Of a stretch of 64,000 nt of DNA, positions 8,989 to 17,985 are shown in pieces (position 1 is the first letter of the stretch; the number at the start of each line of letters is the position of its first letter). The position numbers and the translations under genes were made by a program. The stretch is from Leeia aquatica. GTDB taxonomy: Bacteria; Pseudomonadota; Gammaproteobacteria; Burkholderiales; Leeiaceae. The DNA is taken from positions 868,001-932,000 of the forward strand of contig NZ_JABAIM010000001.1 of the NCBI RefSeq assembly GCF_012641365.1, written 5' to 3'. Under the pieces are notes generated by a model that saw only the letters and a list, made by a program, of their open reading frames with translations, was not told where the DNA came from and did not search any database.

Positions 8989-9627
8989 ATGCTGCGTTAC
9001 AGCCTGCTGTTGCTTTGCCTTGCCATGCCACTGCAATCCGCCACCCTGCCCGTACAGCGGCTGGATCAGCATGCGGCCTCTGGCCGGGTGCGTGCCGAAA
9101 CGGTAGAGACCTCGCAAGGCTGCACTACCGTCACCCTGCGTTACCGCCAGCAGGTACTGCACAGCCAGGGCTGCTATGTGCTGTCCGGGCCAGACGCCTA
9201 CTGGGCTGACCTGGATTTTGACCACCATGCTGATCTGTGGCTGCGGGGCTGCACCGATGGCCAATGCCGCAGCATCCGCTCCGAGGTCTGGCGCTTCCAG
9301 CCCGGCCGCCAGCGCTTGCAGTACGACGCCACCCTTTCCGCCCTGCCCAATCTGCGACTGGCACAGAACGAACATCGGCTGGAGTCCGGTATCGACAATG
9401 CCGGTTGCGCCGGGCAGGCTTTCCACTATGAACGTTACTGGCTGCCCAACGGGATATTGCGGCCCCTCTCTCGCCGGATACAGGAATGTCTGGCAGACGG
9501 CCGCATCCGTTATCAGGAGCACGCCTGGCAGGATGGCCGCTGGGTCACCACGCTCAGCCGCGAGGGTGCCCCCAGCGAGGCCGAGGAAGCCGCCCGCCGC
9601 AGCGGGGGCCTGCACACCCTGCCCTGA
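8989..9627 (+). CDS. Secreted protein of unknown function
   Basis: I do not recognise a family. From the ATG at 8989 the product (about 212 residues) has a clear Sec signal peptide (MLRYSLLLLCLAMPLQSA) followed by a mature, probably periplasmic domain with at least five cysteines, for example SQGCTTVTLRYRQ, GCYVLSG and LRGCTDGQCRSIR. An ATG at 8962 in the same frame would add nine residues before the hydrophobic core and is less likely. A motif with acidic spacing (DLDFDHHADLW) resembles calcium-type loops but is not decisive. It lies between divergent uvrC and rdgC and is probably monocistronic. Confidence 0.65.
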   Translation: MLRYSLLLLCLAMPLQSATLPVQRLDQHAASGRVRAETVETSQGCTTVTLRYRQQVLHSQGCYVLSGPDAYWADLDFDHHADLWLRGCTDGQCRSIRSEVWRFQPGRQRLQYDATLSALPNLRLAQNEHRLESGIDNAGCAGQAFHYERYWLPNGILRPLSRRIQECLADGRIRYQEHAWQDGRWVTTLSREGAPSEAEEAARRSGGLHTLP

Positions 9628-9687
9628 GCCCTTCGCCACAGTGTAAAATGCCAGCCCGGTATCACCCTCATCAGGAAACAACAGCCC

Positions 9688-10611
9688 ATGTGGTTCAAGA
9701 ATCTGCAGCTCTACCGCCTCTCCACCCCGTTCACCCTCAGCGCAGAAGCCCTGGCCGAACAGATGGCCGCCCGCGCCTTCAGCGGCTGCACCCGGCTGGA
9801 CCGCAGCCATAGCGGCTGGGCTGAACCTTACGGGCTGGATGAGCTGGTGGTGGCTGGCGGTGGCGCGCTGTGGTTCTCGCTGAAGAATGAGGACAAGCTG
9901 CTGCCGTCCAGCGTGGTCAACCAGACGCTGGCGGACAAAATGGCGCATATTGAGGCCACCGAGGCACGCCGAGTCGGCCGCAAGGAAAAACAGACGCTGA
10001 AAGAGCAAATCGAGGACGAGCTGCTGCCGCGCGCCTTCAGCCGCTTCAGCCGCACCCACGCGGTGCTGGACCCGGAGAGTGGCTGGCTGCTGGTCGACGC
10101 CGCCAACGCAGGCAAGGCCGAAGGGGTGATCAGCGCCCTGTTGCAAGCGGTAGAAGGGGTAAGGCTGGAACGACCGGATGCCGCGCAATCCCCGGCCAGC
10201 AAGATGGCCGACCTGCTGCTCACCCCTGCCGAAGAGCAGGAGCTGCAATTGTTCCAGCTGGACAGCGATTGCGAGCTGAAAGGCGCGGGGGACACACAGA
10301 GCGTGGTGCGCTTTGCCCGCCACAACCTGTCGCTGCCGGAAGTAGCCGCGCACCTGGCCACCGGCAAGCAGCCGGTCAAACTGGGCTTGCAATGGCAGAA
10401 CCGGGTGAGCTTTGTACTGACCGAGGATTGGCAGGTGCGCCGCATCAAGTTCCTCGATCTGGTGCAGGATCAGGTGACCGACAGCCATGCCGACGACCAG
10501 CGCGCGCTGATCGAAGCCACCCTCACCATCCAGATCGCCGAGCTGCGTGGCTTGCTGACGGACCTAATGGCCTGGCTGGGAGAGGCCGCAGAAACACCGG
10601 CAAGCGCCTGA
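9688..10611 (+). CDS. rdgC: Recombination-associated protein RdgC
   Basis: Ring-shaped DNA-binding protein that modulates RecA activity and replication-fork repair; in Neisseria it is linked to pilin variation. The 307-residue length is standard. The N-terminus MWFKNLQLYRLSTPF and the internal pattern GWAEPYGLDE...LWFSLKNEDKLLPSSVV followed by VGRKEKQTLKEQIEDELLPRAFSR are diagnostic. A short 5' spacer holds an AGGAAAC ribosome site. It stands alone, with a binding-protein gene 20 bp downstream that may be co-transcribed. Confidence 0.95.
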   Translation: MWFKNLQLYRLSTPFTLSAEALAEQMAARAFSGCTRLDRSHSGWAEPYGLDELVVAGGGALWFSLKNEDKLLPSSVVNQTLADKMAHIEATEARRVGRKEKQTLKEQIEDELLPRAFSRFSRTHAVLDPESGWLLVDAANAGKAEGVISALLQAVEGVRLERPDAAQSPASKMADLLLTPAEEQELQLFQLDSDCELKGAGDTQSVVRFARHNLSLPEVAAHLATGKQPVKLGLQWQNRVSFVLTEDWQVRRIKFLDLVQDQVTDSHADDQRALIEATLTIQIAELRGLLTDLMAWLGEAAETPASA

Positions 10612-10631
10612 TTCTGGACTATACTGGCCCC

Positions 10632-11408
10632 ATGGAACCACCCACCCTCTCCATCCGGCGAACCCTGCTGTTGCTGGCGGGTTTGCTGCTTGCTGGTATA
10701 GCCCATGCTGATCGGCCTGTGCTGAAAGTGCTGTTCGGCGTGCACAAACCGCCTTACATTCATGAGCCCAACCGCTCGGGCCTGGATTACGAGATCGTCA
10801 ACCAGGCTGTGCAGCTGATGGGCTACCAGCTGCAGGCGGACTTCACCCCGCCTGCGCGAGGCGTGCTGCTGTTCAAGAATGCGGACATTGATGCGCTGGC
10901 CACCATGCGGGAGAGCAGCGGGCTGGAGGGGGCGTACTCCGACGCTTACATCAGCTATCAGAATGTCGCCACCGTGCTGGCCAAGCGGGGTATCGTCCTC
11001 AACAACATTGAAGATCTGGCGGGCTACAGTGTGGCCGCCTTCCAGAATGCCAAGCTCAATCTGGGCGAGCGCTACCGCAACGCGGTGGACAAATCACCCT
11101 CCTATCAGGAGGTCTCACCCCAGGTAATCCAGAACAAGCTGCTCTACAGTGGTCGGGTAGACGTGGTGATTGGTGACCGGCTGATCTTCCGTTACTTCAA
11201 CCAGGAAGCCGCCAGCCTGGTCGATGTCAAACAGCCTATCCAGCAATTTGCCCTGTTTCCGCCCACCGAATACAAGGTCCTGTTCCGCGACCCGGCCATG
11301 CGGGACCGCTTCAACAATGCCTTGCGTGCCCTCAAGGCACGCGGCACCTACCGTGAGATCGAGCAAAAATACCTGGATAATCAGAGCAGCGGCACCGCCC
11401 CGCAATAA
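10632..11408 (+). CDS. Orphan periplasmic substrate-binding protein (SBP_bac_3 family)
   Basis: Secreted amino-acid-type binding protein of 258 residues. The ATG at 10632 gives a signal peptide ending LLAGIAHA, followed by LKVLFGVHKPPYI, the usual start of the type-3 fold. The terminal pattern RALKARGTYREIEQKYL is also typical. A reading frame extends some 360 bp upstream but overlaps rdgC and lacks family similarity. No permease or ATPase genes are adjacent, so it may serve a remote transporter or act as a sensory receptor. The ligand is unknown. Confidence 0.8.
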   Translation: MEPPTLSIRRTLLLLAGLLLAGIAHADRPVLKVLFGVHKPPYIHEPNRSGLDYEIVNQAVQLMGYQLQADFTPPARGVLLFKNADIDALATMRESSGLEGAYSDAYISYQNVATVLAKRGIVLNNIEDLAGYSVAAFQNAKLNLGERYRNAVDKSPSYQEVSPQVIQNKLLYSGRVDVVIGDRLIFRYFNQEAASLVDVKQPIQQFALFPPTEYKVLFRDPAMRDRFNNALRALKARGTYREIEQKYLDNQSSGTAPQ

Positions 11409-11487
11409 GCAGTGCCGTCGCACCTGAAGCGGGTCTGACGGGCCTTGAGGCTTGGGGTGCGTCAACGCCCCGCCAGCGGTCTGTCCC

Positions 11488-11844
<357 letters not shown>

Positions 11845-11859
11845 TCATTTGCATTCGGT

Positions 11860-12195
11860 TTACCAGCCGAGGCGGCGACGCCAGGCGGACAGCAAGGATA
11901 ATTGCGGCCACGGCACCGGCTCACCCGGCGCACGTTGCTGCAGGCGGCGGCGCTCCAGCCCCAGTCGCAGCATGTTCAGCAAGGCCCAGCCCACCAGTGC
12001 CAGCGCCGGGATCGCCACCGCATGCGCCAGCCAGGCCGGCAGCCAGCCTTGTTGCCGCAGCCCTTGCGCCAGCCAGGCGAAGAACAGGCCCAGCGTCAAC
12101 CGCGCCAGCAGCCCGCCCGACACCCGCCGGATCAGTTCATCGAGCAGGGGCTCTGCCTCACTACGCATGTCATTGCCATGATTTATTTTAGGCAT
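11860..12195 (-). CDS. Small predicted membrane protein
   Basis: Unrecognised product of about 111 residues. A polar N-terminus (SEAEPLLDELIRR) is followed by two hydrophobic stretches (LARLTLGLFFAWLAQGL and LAHAVAIPALALVGWALLNML) and a basic C-terminus. The start is uncertain: ATG at 12195 is used here, a later ATG at 12165 is possible, and a longer frame reaches 12243 but would overlap the divergent MoxR start. It lies 33 bp upstream of glnB in the same direction. Confidence 0.55.
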   Translation of the reverse strand: MPKINHGNDMRSEAEPLLDELIRRVSGGLLARLTLGLFFAWLAQGLRQQGWLPAWLAHAVAIPALALVGWALLNMLRLGLERRRLQQRAPGEPVPWPQLSLLSAWRRRLGW

Positions 12196-12235
12196 GGTCA
12201 CCACAGTTTGCCGTGCGGCAGCTAGAATAAACAGC

Positions 12236-13183
12236 ATGTTCACCTCACATCATAGCAAGAGCGCGGCAGTGGCTACAGCCCCCGCGCATCCGGTCCTGCA
12301 ACAGGCACTCACCCAGCTCGGGCAGCAGCTGCTCGGCAAGCCGCAGCAGATTCGTCTGGCGCTGGCCTGTTTGCTGGCGCGCGGCCACCTGCTACTGGAG
12401 GACGTGCCCGGTGTCGGCAAGACCACACTGGCGCACGCGCTGGCACAAACGCTGGGCCTTGGTTATCAGCGGGTGCAATTCACCAGCGACCTGCTGCCCG
12501 CCGACCTGATCGGCATCTCCATCTATGTGCGGGAAACCGGCCAGTTCGAGTTTCACCGTGGTCCACTGTTCAGTCAGCTGGTGCTGGCGGACGAGATCAA
12601 CCGCGCCAGTCCCAAGGCGCAGAGCGCCTTGCTGGAAGCGATGGCCGAGCGGCAGGTGACGCATGATGGCACCACCTATGCGCTGCCCGATCCCTTCTTC
12701 GTCATCGCCACGCAAAACCCGCTGACCCAGATCGGCACCCATCCGCTGCCCGAATCGCAGCTGGACCGCTTCACCCTGCGCCTGTCGCTGGGCTACCCGG
12801 ACGCCCGCTTCGAGAAGGCCCTCTACCAGGGCCAGCGCATGGCTGAGGTGCAGCAGGCGCTAAGCATCGAGCAGGTGCGCGCCTTGCAGGCAGACGCCAG
12901 CGCGGTGCATGCCGCCGATCCGTTGATCGACTACGTGATGGCCCTGGTACACGCCACCCGTGACCCGCAGCGCTTCCAGTATGGCCTGTCGCCCCGCGCT
13001 GGCCTCGCCCTGCTGGCGGTCGCGCGCAGCTGGGCCTTGCTGGCCGGGCGCGACATGGTGTTGCCGGAGGATGTGCAGGCGGTGTTCCCGCATGTGGCAG
13101 CGCACCGCCTGCAAGCGGCCAGCGGCGCAGGCGCCAGCCTGCAGCAGGTTTCGCAACTGCTGCTCGACATCCCCTTGCCCTGA
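12236..13183 (+). CDS. MoxR-family AAA+ ATPase
   Basis: Chaperone-like ATPase of 315 residues. Walker A GVGKTT (residues 59-64), Walker B VLADEINRASPKAQ with the MoxR-type LLEAM helix, sensor 1 ATQNP, and the C-terminal lid ending in LLLDIPLP are all visible. MoxR ATPases usually work with DUF58 and membrane partners on extracytoplasmic protein complexes; that is family knowledge, and no substrate is known here. The ATG at 12236 is preferred over 12194 because the extra residues carry no family similarity. It is followed after 6 bp by the DUF58 gene. Confidence 0.9.
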   Translation: MFTSHHSKSAAVATAPAHPVLQQALTQLGQQLLGKPQQIRLALACLLARGHLLLEDVPGVGKTTLAHALAQTLGLGYQRVQFTSDLLPADLIGISIYVRETGQFEFHRGPLFSQLVLADEINRASPKAQSALLEAMAERQVTHDGTTYALPDPFFVIATQNPLTQIGTHPLPESQLDRFTLRLSLGYPDARFEKALYQGQRMAEVQQALSIEQVRALQADASAVHAADPLIDYVMALVHATRDPQRFQYGLSPRAGLALLAVARSWALLAGRDMVLPEDVQAVFPHVAAHRLQAASGAGASLQQVSQLLLDIPLP

Positions 13184-13189
13184 GCCGGC

Positions 13190-14164
13190 ATGTCTGCCGT
13201 TTCTGCCTCCAGCCTGACCCCGCTGGGCCGTATCCGCCAGTGGCTGAGCCGCCCGCACCTGCCGGTCAACGGGGTGCTGCAGCTGGACCGCCGCCGCCTG
13301 TACATCCTGCCCACCTTGCACGGTCTGGTCTTTGCCGTGCTGTTGTTGACCATGCTGCTGACCGCGCTCAACTACATGCTCAACCTCGGCTTGCTGCTTA
13401 CCTTTGCGCTGACCGGGCTGGGCTTTGCCGTGATGTGGCATGCCTACCGCAATCTGCTGGGGGTGGAATTACGCGCCGGGGAAGCCGAGCCGGTATTCCT
13501 GGGGCAAACCGCCTGGCTGCCGGTTACGCTCAGCATCCCGGCAGGGTATGCCCGCTTTGGGCTGGAACTGCACTGTCGCGACCAGCACGCCGCTGCGATT
13601 GACCTGCCTGCTGGTGGCAGCGTCCACGCCCTGCTGCCGTGGCAACCCGTGCGCAGGGGGTGGATTACCTTGCCCCGGCAGACCATCACCAGCCGCTTTC
13701 CACTCGCCCTGTTTCGTTGCTGGAGCTATAGCGACCTGCCGCTGCGGGTACTGGTCTATCCACAGCCAGAAGCCGATGCGCCTGCCGCCCCGGCCAGCAC
13801 CCAGCCCGATGAGCAATCCAGCGCGTCCCGGCTGGACGACGACCACCCGGACCAGCTGCGTCCCTACCGCCCCGGCGACCCGCTGCGCAGCATTGCCTGG
13901 AAACACAGCGCGCGGCTGGACAGCTGGCTGACCCGCGTCGGCCAGCAAGGCGAGCGGCTGGAGCGCTGGCTGGACTGGCACACCCTTCCCAGCGGCTTGT
14001 CGGACGAAGCCCGCCTGTCGCGGCTGACCCGCTGGGTGCTGCGGGCCGAGCAGGAAGAAATCGACTACGGCCTGCGGCTGCCGGGACAGGAAGTGCCGCT
14101 GGGTCACGGCCCGGCACAACTGCGGCAGTGTCTGGAAGCGCTGGCCACCTGGGGGCAGCCTTGA
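13190..14164 (+). CDS. DUF58 domain membrane protein
   Basis: A 324-residue partner of the MoxR ATPase. Two hydrophobic segments (about residues 46-85) are followed by a long soluble region. The DUF58 signature DDHPDQLRPYRPGD then LRSIAWKHSARLD lies near residues 220-247. The DUF58 core resembles a von Willebrand-type fold according to family knowledge. The gene starts 6 bp after moxR and its stop overlaps the likely TTG start of the transglutaminase gene (TTGA), so the three are translationally coupled. Confidence 0.85.
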   Translation: MSAVSASSLTPLGRIRQWLSRPHLPVNGVLQLDRRRLYILPTLHGLVFAVLLLTMLLTALNYMLNLGLLLTFALTGLGFAVMWHAYRNLLGVELRAGEAEPVFLGQTAWLPVTLSIPAGYARFGLELHCRDQHAAAIDLPAGGSVHALLPWQPVRRGWITLPRQTITSRFPLALFRCWSYSDLPLRVLVYPQPEADAPAAPASTQPDEQSSASRLDDDHPDQLRPYRPGDPLRSIAWKHSARLDSWLTRVGQQGERLERWLDWHTLPSGLSDEARLSRLTRWVLRAEQEEIDYGLRLPGQEVPLGHGPAQLRQCLEALATWGQP

Positions 14165-16113
14165 GCCGCCCGTTGACCGCGCTGGAGCAGCGACGTCTGC
14201 TCAGCCAGCTGCTGCTGGTGTTGCTGCCGCATGGCTGGAACCTGCCCGTGTGGCTGAGTGCGCTGGTGGGGCTGGCGCTCGGCTGGCAGGCGCTGCGCTT
14301 GTGGCGGCGCTGGCCGCCGCCGCCCCGGCTGCTGCTGTCGGTGATCAGTATTGCTGCCCTGCTGCTGGTAATTGTGCTGAATCTGCGAGACGGCAATGGT
14401 TTCAACCGCGAACTGGCGGTATCCATCCTGGTGCTGTTTGGTGCGCTCAAGCTGCTGGAAAGCCGCCAGCTGCGCGATGCGCAATTCTGTTTCCTGCTTG
14501 CCTTTTTCCTGCTGCTGACCTTGTTTCTCTATGGGCAGCCGTTCTGGCTGGCTGCATATGTGTTGGTCAGCGCGATCTTTGTCCTGCGCAACGGACTCTA
14601 CCTCTGCCACCCGTCGATTGAGGGGCAGCTGTCGGCGTGGCGTTTCCTTGGACGGCTGCAACTGTATGGCCTTCCCTGGCTGGTGGTGCTGTTCGTGCTG
14701 TTTCCCCGGCTGGACCGCCCGCTCTGGCAATTGCAGCATGACCCGGGCCGAGGCATCACCGGGGTCAGCGACCTGATGAGCCCGGGCAATATCGGCCAAC
14801 TGATCCGCTCGACTGAGGTCGCCTTCCGCGCCGAATTCAGCGGGGCCCGTCCGTCGCCAGATGAGCTGTACTGGCGAGGGCTGGTGCTGTGGGATTATGA
14901 CGGCCGCAGTTGGCTTCCAAGCCCGGAGCGCCGAGCATTCGCACGCGACATTCCGGCAGCGGCAATTCGCTATCGCTATCGTGTCACCCTTGAGCCACAC
15001 CAGCAACGCTGGCTCTACCTGCTGGACCGCGGTCAGCAGGTGCTCGACAATGACCGGGGCAATTTCACGCTGGATGGCGAGTACTTCCGCCAGAGCACCG
15101 TCGACAGCCGCATGATGTACCGGGCGACCGCCGTAGCGGAAGACCCGGAAGTGATGGACACCCCCACCTTGCAGCAAGCCTTGTACCTGCCACCGGGCAA
15201 CCCGCAAGCCCGGGCGCTGGCTGCACGCTGGGCCAGCCTGCCCACGCCACAGCAGCGGGTCAACGCTGCGCTGGCCTTGTTCCGGCAAGCCCCATTTGGC
15301 TATACCCTGGAGCCGCCGCCGCTGGGTAAGCAGGCGGTAGATGACTTCCTGTTCCGCACCCGGCTGGGGTTTTGCGAGCACTACAGCTCCAGCTTTGTGT
15401 TCCTGATGCGCGCATCCGGCGTACCGGCGCGGGTGGTGGTGGGTTATCTGGGCGGGGAATACAACACCCTCAGCAATTACTACATCGTTCGCCAGGCCGA
15501 CGCCCACGCCTGGGCCGAAGTCTGGCTGGCCGGGCGCGGCTGGGTACGTGTGGATCCGACCGCGGCCGTGTCGCCTGACCGGGTTGACCAGGGCATTGCA
15601 GCCGCCATCAACGACGCCGGGGCGCAGGATATCCGCGCCTTGCGCACGCCGGACTGGATGCGTTCGCTACGCTGGGGGGTCGATGGTCTGGTCAACGGCT
15701 GGAACAAGTGGATTCTGAGCTACGACAGCCGCGAGCAGCTGGGCATGCTGGAGCGGCTGGGGCTGGAGAGCAACGCCATGGCGCTGGCGCGCCTGCTGGG
15801 GCTGGTACTGGCCAGCCTGCTGTTGCTGGCCACCCTGCCCCTGCTGCGCCAGCGCGGGCCGAAGCTGAGCCCGCTGCAAGCCGCCTATCAGCAGTTGTGC
15901 CTGCAGTTGGCCAAGGCAGGCTGCCCGCGTCAGCCGCAGGAGGGGCCGCTGGATTACGCCGCCCGACTCAGCCAGGCCTTCCCGTACGCCGCGCGCGAGC
16001 TGCAATCCCTGCTGACCAGCTACGCCCGCCTCTACTACGGTGCTGCAGTGAGTGAACAGGCCATGCAAGCCTGGGCACAACGCGCCCGCCGCTACCGCTT
16101 GCCGCGGCCTTGA
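14161..16113 (+). CDS. TgpA-like transmembrane transglutaminase (DUF3488 + transglutaminase core)
   Basis: Polytopic membrane protein of about 650 residues. The N-terminal third holds five to six hydrophobic segments (DUF3488). A periplasmic transglutaminase domain follows, with the catalytic triad visible as Cys in GFCEHYSS, His in ADAHAWAEVW and Asp in WVRVDPTAAV (roughly residues 400-475). A further membrane helix near residue 550 precedes a cytoplasmic DUF4129-like tail. TTG at 14161 (GGGGG upstream, overlapping the previous stop) is favoured; GTG at 14128 would add 11 residues. The Pseudomonas relative TgpA is essential, but the natural substrate of this family is unclear. Confidence 0.88.
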   Translation: MSRPLTALEQRRLLSQLLLVLLPHGWNLPVWLSALVGLALGWQALRLWRRWPPPPRLLLSVISIAALLLVIVLNLRDGNGFNRELAVSILVLFGALKLLESRQLRDAQFCFLLAFFLLLTLFLYGQPFWLAAYVLVSAIFVLRNGLYLCHPSIEGQLSAWRFLGRLQLYGLPWLVVLFVLFPRLDRPLWQLQHDPGRGITGVSDLMSPGNIGQLIRSTEVAFRAEFSGARPSPDELYWRGLVLWDYDGRSWLPSPERRAFARDIPAAAIRYRYRVTLEPHQQRWLYLLDRGQQVLDNDRGNFTLDGEYFRQSTVDSRMMYRATAVAEDPEVMDTPTLQQALYLPPGNPQARALAARWASLPTPQQRVNAALALFRQAPFGYTLEPPPLGKQAVDDFLFRTRLGFCEHYSSSFVFLMRASGVPARVVVGYLGGEYNTLSNYYIVRQADAHAWAEVWLAGRGWVRVDPTAAVSPDRVDQGIAAAINDAGAQDIRALRTPDWMRSLRWGVDGLVNGWNKWILSYDSREQLGMLERLGLESNAMALARLLGLVLASLLLLATLPLLRQRGPKLSPLQAAYQQLCLQLAKAGCPRQPQEGPLDYAARLSQAFPYAARELQSLLTSYARLYYGAAVSEQAMQAWAQRARRYRLPRP

Positions 16114-16127
16114 ATGGAGAACAAGGC

Positions 16128-16475
16128 ATGTATCTGCTGCTGAAATACCTGATTACCGCCGGGCTGGTGGTGCTGATCAGCGAGGTGGCGCGCCGCAACG
16201 ATCGCCTGGGGGGCTTGCTGGCCGCCTTGCCGCTGGTGACTGTACTGACCCTGTGCTGGTTGCGGCTGGAGCAGCAATCGGCCGACAAGATCGGCAACCA
16301 TGCCTGGTATACCTTCTGGTACGTGCTGCCCACCCTGCCGATGTTCCTCAGCTTTCCCTGGCTGCAGGCCCGCTGTGGCTTTGTGCTGGCCTTGCTGCTC
16401 AGCGTGCTGGGTACGGTGCCGCTGTTCTGGGGCTACGCCCGCCTGCTGCAGCGGGTGGGCATCCACTTGCTGTAG
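16128..16475 (+). CDS. Small integral membrane protein, DUF3147-like
   Basis: A 115-residue protein with four hydrophobic segments (LLKYLITAGLVVLISEVA; LLAALPLVTVLTLCWL; FWYVLPTLPMFLSF; FVLALLLSVLGTVPLFW). The RRNDRLGGLLAALPLVT pattern is typical of DUF3147. ATG at 16128 with GGAG 8 nt upstream is chosen; an in-frame TTG at 16110 is less likely. It starts 14 bp after the transglutaminase gene and is probably the last gene of the MoxR operon. Function unknown. Confidence 0.75.
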   Translation: MYLLLKYLITAGLVVLISEVARRNDRLGGLLAALPLVTVLTLCWLRLEQQSADKIGNHAWYTFWYVLPTLPMFLSFPWLQARCGFVLALLLSVLGTVPLFWGYARLLQRVGIHLL

Positions 16476-16519
16476 CGACTGCCTTGTCAGCACCAGGGCG
16501 CACACGGCGGGCTTGTGCC

Positions 16520-17206
16520 TCAATGCTTGACATATTCACCACCCAGCACCAGCGCAGGATCATCCACCTGCAACCCGTTCTTGCTGCGCTTGAGCTGTAA
16601 ACGATCAAAAGCAGGTGTCACCAGCCAGGTCTCGTCGTCCACGGCAAATGCCGCAATACGGGCACGGCTGCGCTCGGCTGGCAAGACCAGCCATTGCCAC
16701 TCCCCTTGCAGGCGCGCCACCCGCAGCCCGGCGCGCACCCACTGCTCATTGGCGGGCATGTGAACGATGGCATCGCCATTCTGGCCACTGATGGCGGTCA
16801 GCGTCTTGCCATTTTTGCTTTCAAAACGAACCTCAACCCCGGCAATCGGCCCGCGACGCGGCACGCCGACAATGGCTACCCATGATCCGGCCTCCGGTGC
16901 CTTTTTCAAGCGTAATTCGTCTTCCTTGAACAGGCGAAACTGAGGGGGTGTTGACGGCGCCGTGGCTTGCAACTCAATCCGGTCCCCCTTCAGCTGCCAG
17001 CGACCTTGCGCCGACTGGTCCAAGGCGCCATAGCTCAGTGCCCACTGAAAGCGTCCATCCTTGTTTAACAGCAGCTCAGAGCCGACCTCCATCACACCTT
17101 GCAAATAGTAATGCCCCGCCAAGGCGGCCATATCATCCGTTTCAGCAGCCAGCGCTGGCAGGCAGATCAGGGGCAGCAGCAAGACACGGGACCAGGTTCG
17201 CAGCAT
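16520..17206 (-). CDS. Secreted protein of unknown function
   Basis: About 228 residues from the ATG at 17206, with a signal peptide (MLRTWSRVLLLPLICLPALAAE). The mature part starts ALAGHYYLQGVMEVGSELLLNKDGRFQWALSYG-like and continues DQSAQGRWQLKGDRIEL, a pattern of short beta strands suggesting a lipocalin-like or beta-sandwich fold; that fold is inferred only. Later segments (PIAGVEVRFESKNGKT, NGDAIVHMPA) look like a carboxypeptidase-regulatory-type beta domain. It is convergent with the MoxR operon, and no partner gene is evident. Confidence 0.65.
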   Translation of the reverse strand: MLRTWSRVLLLPLICLPALAAETDDMAALAGHYYLQGVMEVGSELLLNKDGRFQWALSYGALDQSAQGRWQLKGDRIELQATAPSTPPQFRLFKEDELRLKKAPEAGSWVAIVGVPRRGPIAGVEVRFESKNGKTLTAISGQNGDAIVHMPANEQWVRAGLRVARLQGEWQWLVLPAERSRARIAAFAVDDETWLVTPAFDRLQLKRSKNGLQVDDPALVLGGEYVKH

Positions 17207-17405
17207 CGTGCATCTCAAGCAGTATGGATTTCGCCAGTATACGCAACCGCTCACCTGTATGTCATACCTTCCCGCTGCCCCATGCGGCTATGGCATGGGC
17301 AGCCTCAGCCTCTTGTTTGCTAATCACCACGTCGCCGTATATCGCAGGGGCATGGGGGGCATGAGCAGGAGTAGCGCTGCGGTTCGAACCAGGCTTTGAC
17401 CTTGC

Positions 17406-17437
17406 TTGTCTTTTATATATTCTAGCACTAGAATATA
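17406..17437 (+). promoter_or_regulatory. Promoter with palindromic operator before padR
   Basis: TTGTCT (17406-17411), a 17-bp spacer and TAGAAT (17429-17434) form a good sigma-70 promoter. Over it lies a perfect 10-bp inverted repeat, TATATTCTAG-CA-CTAGAATATA (17416-17437). The ATG is only 9 bp after the -10 box, so the transcript would be leaderless or nearly so; a second possible pair (TTGACC at 17396, TATTCT at 17418) would give about 13 nt. Autorepression by the PadR protein is the natural reading. Confidence 0.6.
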
Positions 17438-17442
17438 AAACC

Positions 17443-17985
17443 ATGAACCTGACCGACGCCGAACTCTTGCTATTGGGCCTCGTCGCGGAGATGCCGCGAC
17501 ACGGCTACGAAATTGAACACGCGCTGGAAACACGGGGGATGCGTGAATGGACGCAAATCGGCTTCTCGTCCATCTACTTCGTGCTCGGCAAGCTGGAAAA
17601 AGCAGGGCTGGTATTAGCGGCAGCGCCCGCGGGCACCAAGGCGCGCAAGACCTTTTCCATTACGGCCGCAGGCAACCGGGTGCTGCTTGCGCAAACCGTC
17701 GCCGCCCTGCAAACCTATCGCCCCACCTACTCGACGCTGTTGCTGGGCATGATCCATTGGCCCGCACTATCCCGTGACGAAGCGCTGGCTGCGCTAGATG
17801 GCCGTCTGTCTTCGATCACCGCGGAAATCGCCAGGCTCGAAAACCTGCGCCGACAGCGGCAGCCCATGCCGGATCACATTGAGGCCCTGTTCGATTTTTC
17901 TGCCAGCCAGCTTGCTGCCGAGCGTAGCTGGATTACCAACACGCTGGATTACATGAGGAGCAAACCATGGCCGACGCAGGAATGA
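17443..17985 (+). CDS. PadR-family transcriptional regulator
   Basis: Winged-helix repressor of 180 residues. The N-terminal domain (ELLLLGLVAEMPRHGYEIEHALETRGM, then SSIYFVLGKLEKAGLV and the wing TKARKTFSITAAG) is typical PadR; the C-terminal half (LDGRLSSITAEIARLENLRR) should form the dimerisation helices. It overlaps the next gene by 19 bp. The palindrome over its own promoter suggests autoregulation. The PadR plus GyrI-like pairing is common in bacteria and suggests a response to a small toxic molecule, but the ligand is unknown. Confidence 0.9.
   Translation: MNLTDAELLLLGLVAEMPRHGYEIEHALETRGMREWTQIGFSSIYFVLGKLEKAGLVLAAAPAGTKARKTFSITAAGNRVLLAQTVAALQTYRPTYSTLLLGMIHWPALSRDEALAALDGRLSSITAEIARLENLRRQRQPMPDHIEALFDFSASQLAAERSWITNTLDYMRSKPWPTQE

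Noticed and set aside
8902-10488. 528-codon open frame on the minus strand across rdgC and the preceding secreted-protein gene
   Set aside because: Antisense shadow; rdgC on the plus strand is unambiguous.
10269-10631. Long 5' extension of the orphan binding-protein frame into rdgC
   Set aside because: The extension overlaps rdgC in another frame, and a signal peptide starts cleanly at ATG 10632.
14104-15507. 467-codon open frame antisense to the transglutaminase gene
   Set aside because: GC-rich shadow of a real gene; its translation has no family features, and the sense strand carries an intact transglutaminase triad.
17381-17390. GGTTCGAACC resembles the T-loop of a tRNA
   Set aside because: Flanking bases do not form the T stem, acceptor stem or anticodon arm; it is an isolated palindrome upstream of padR.
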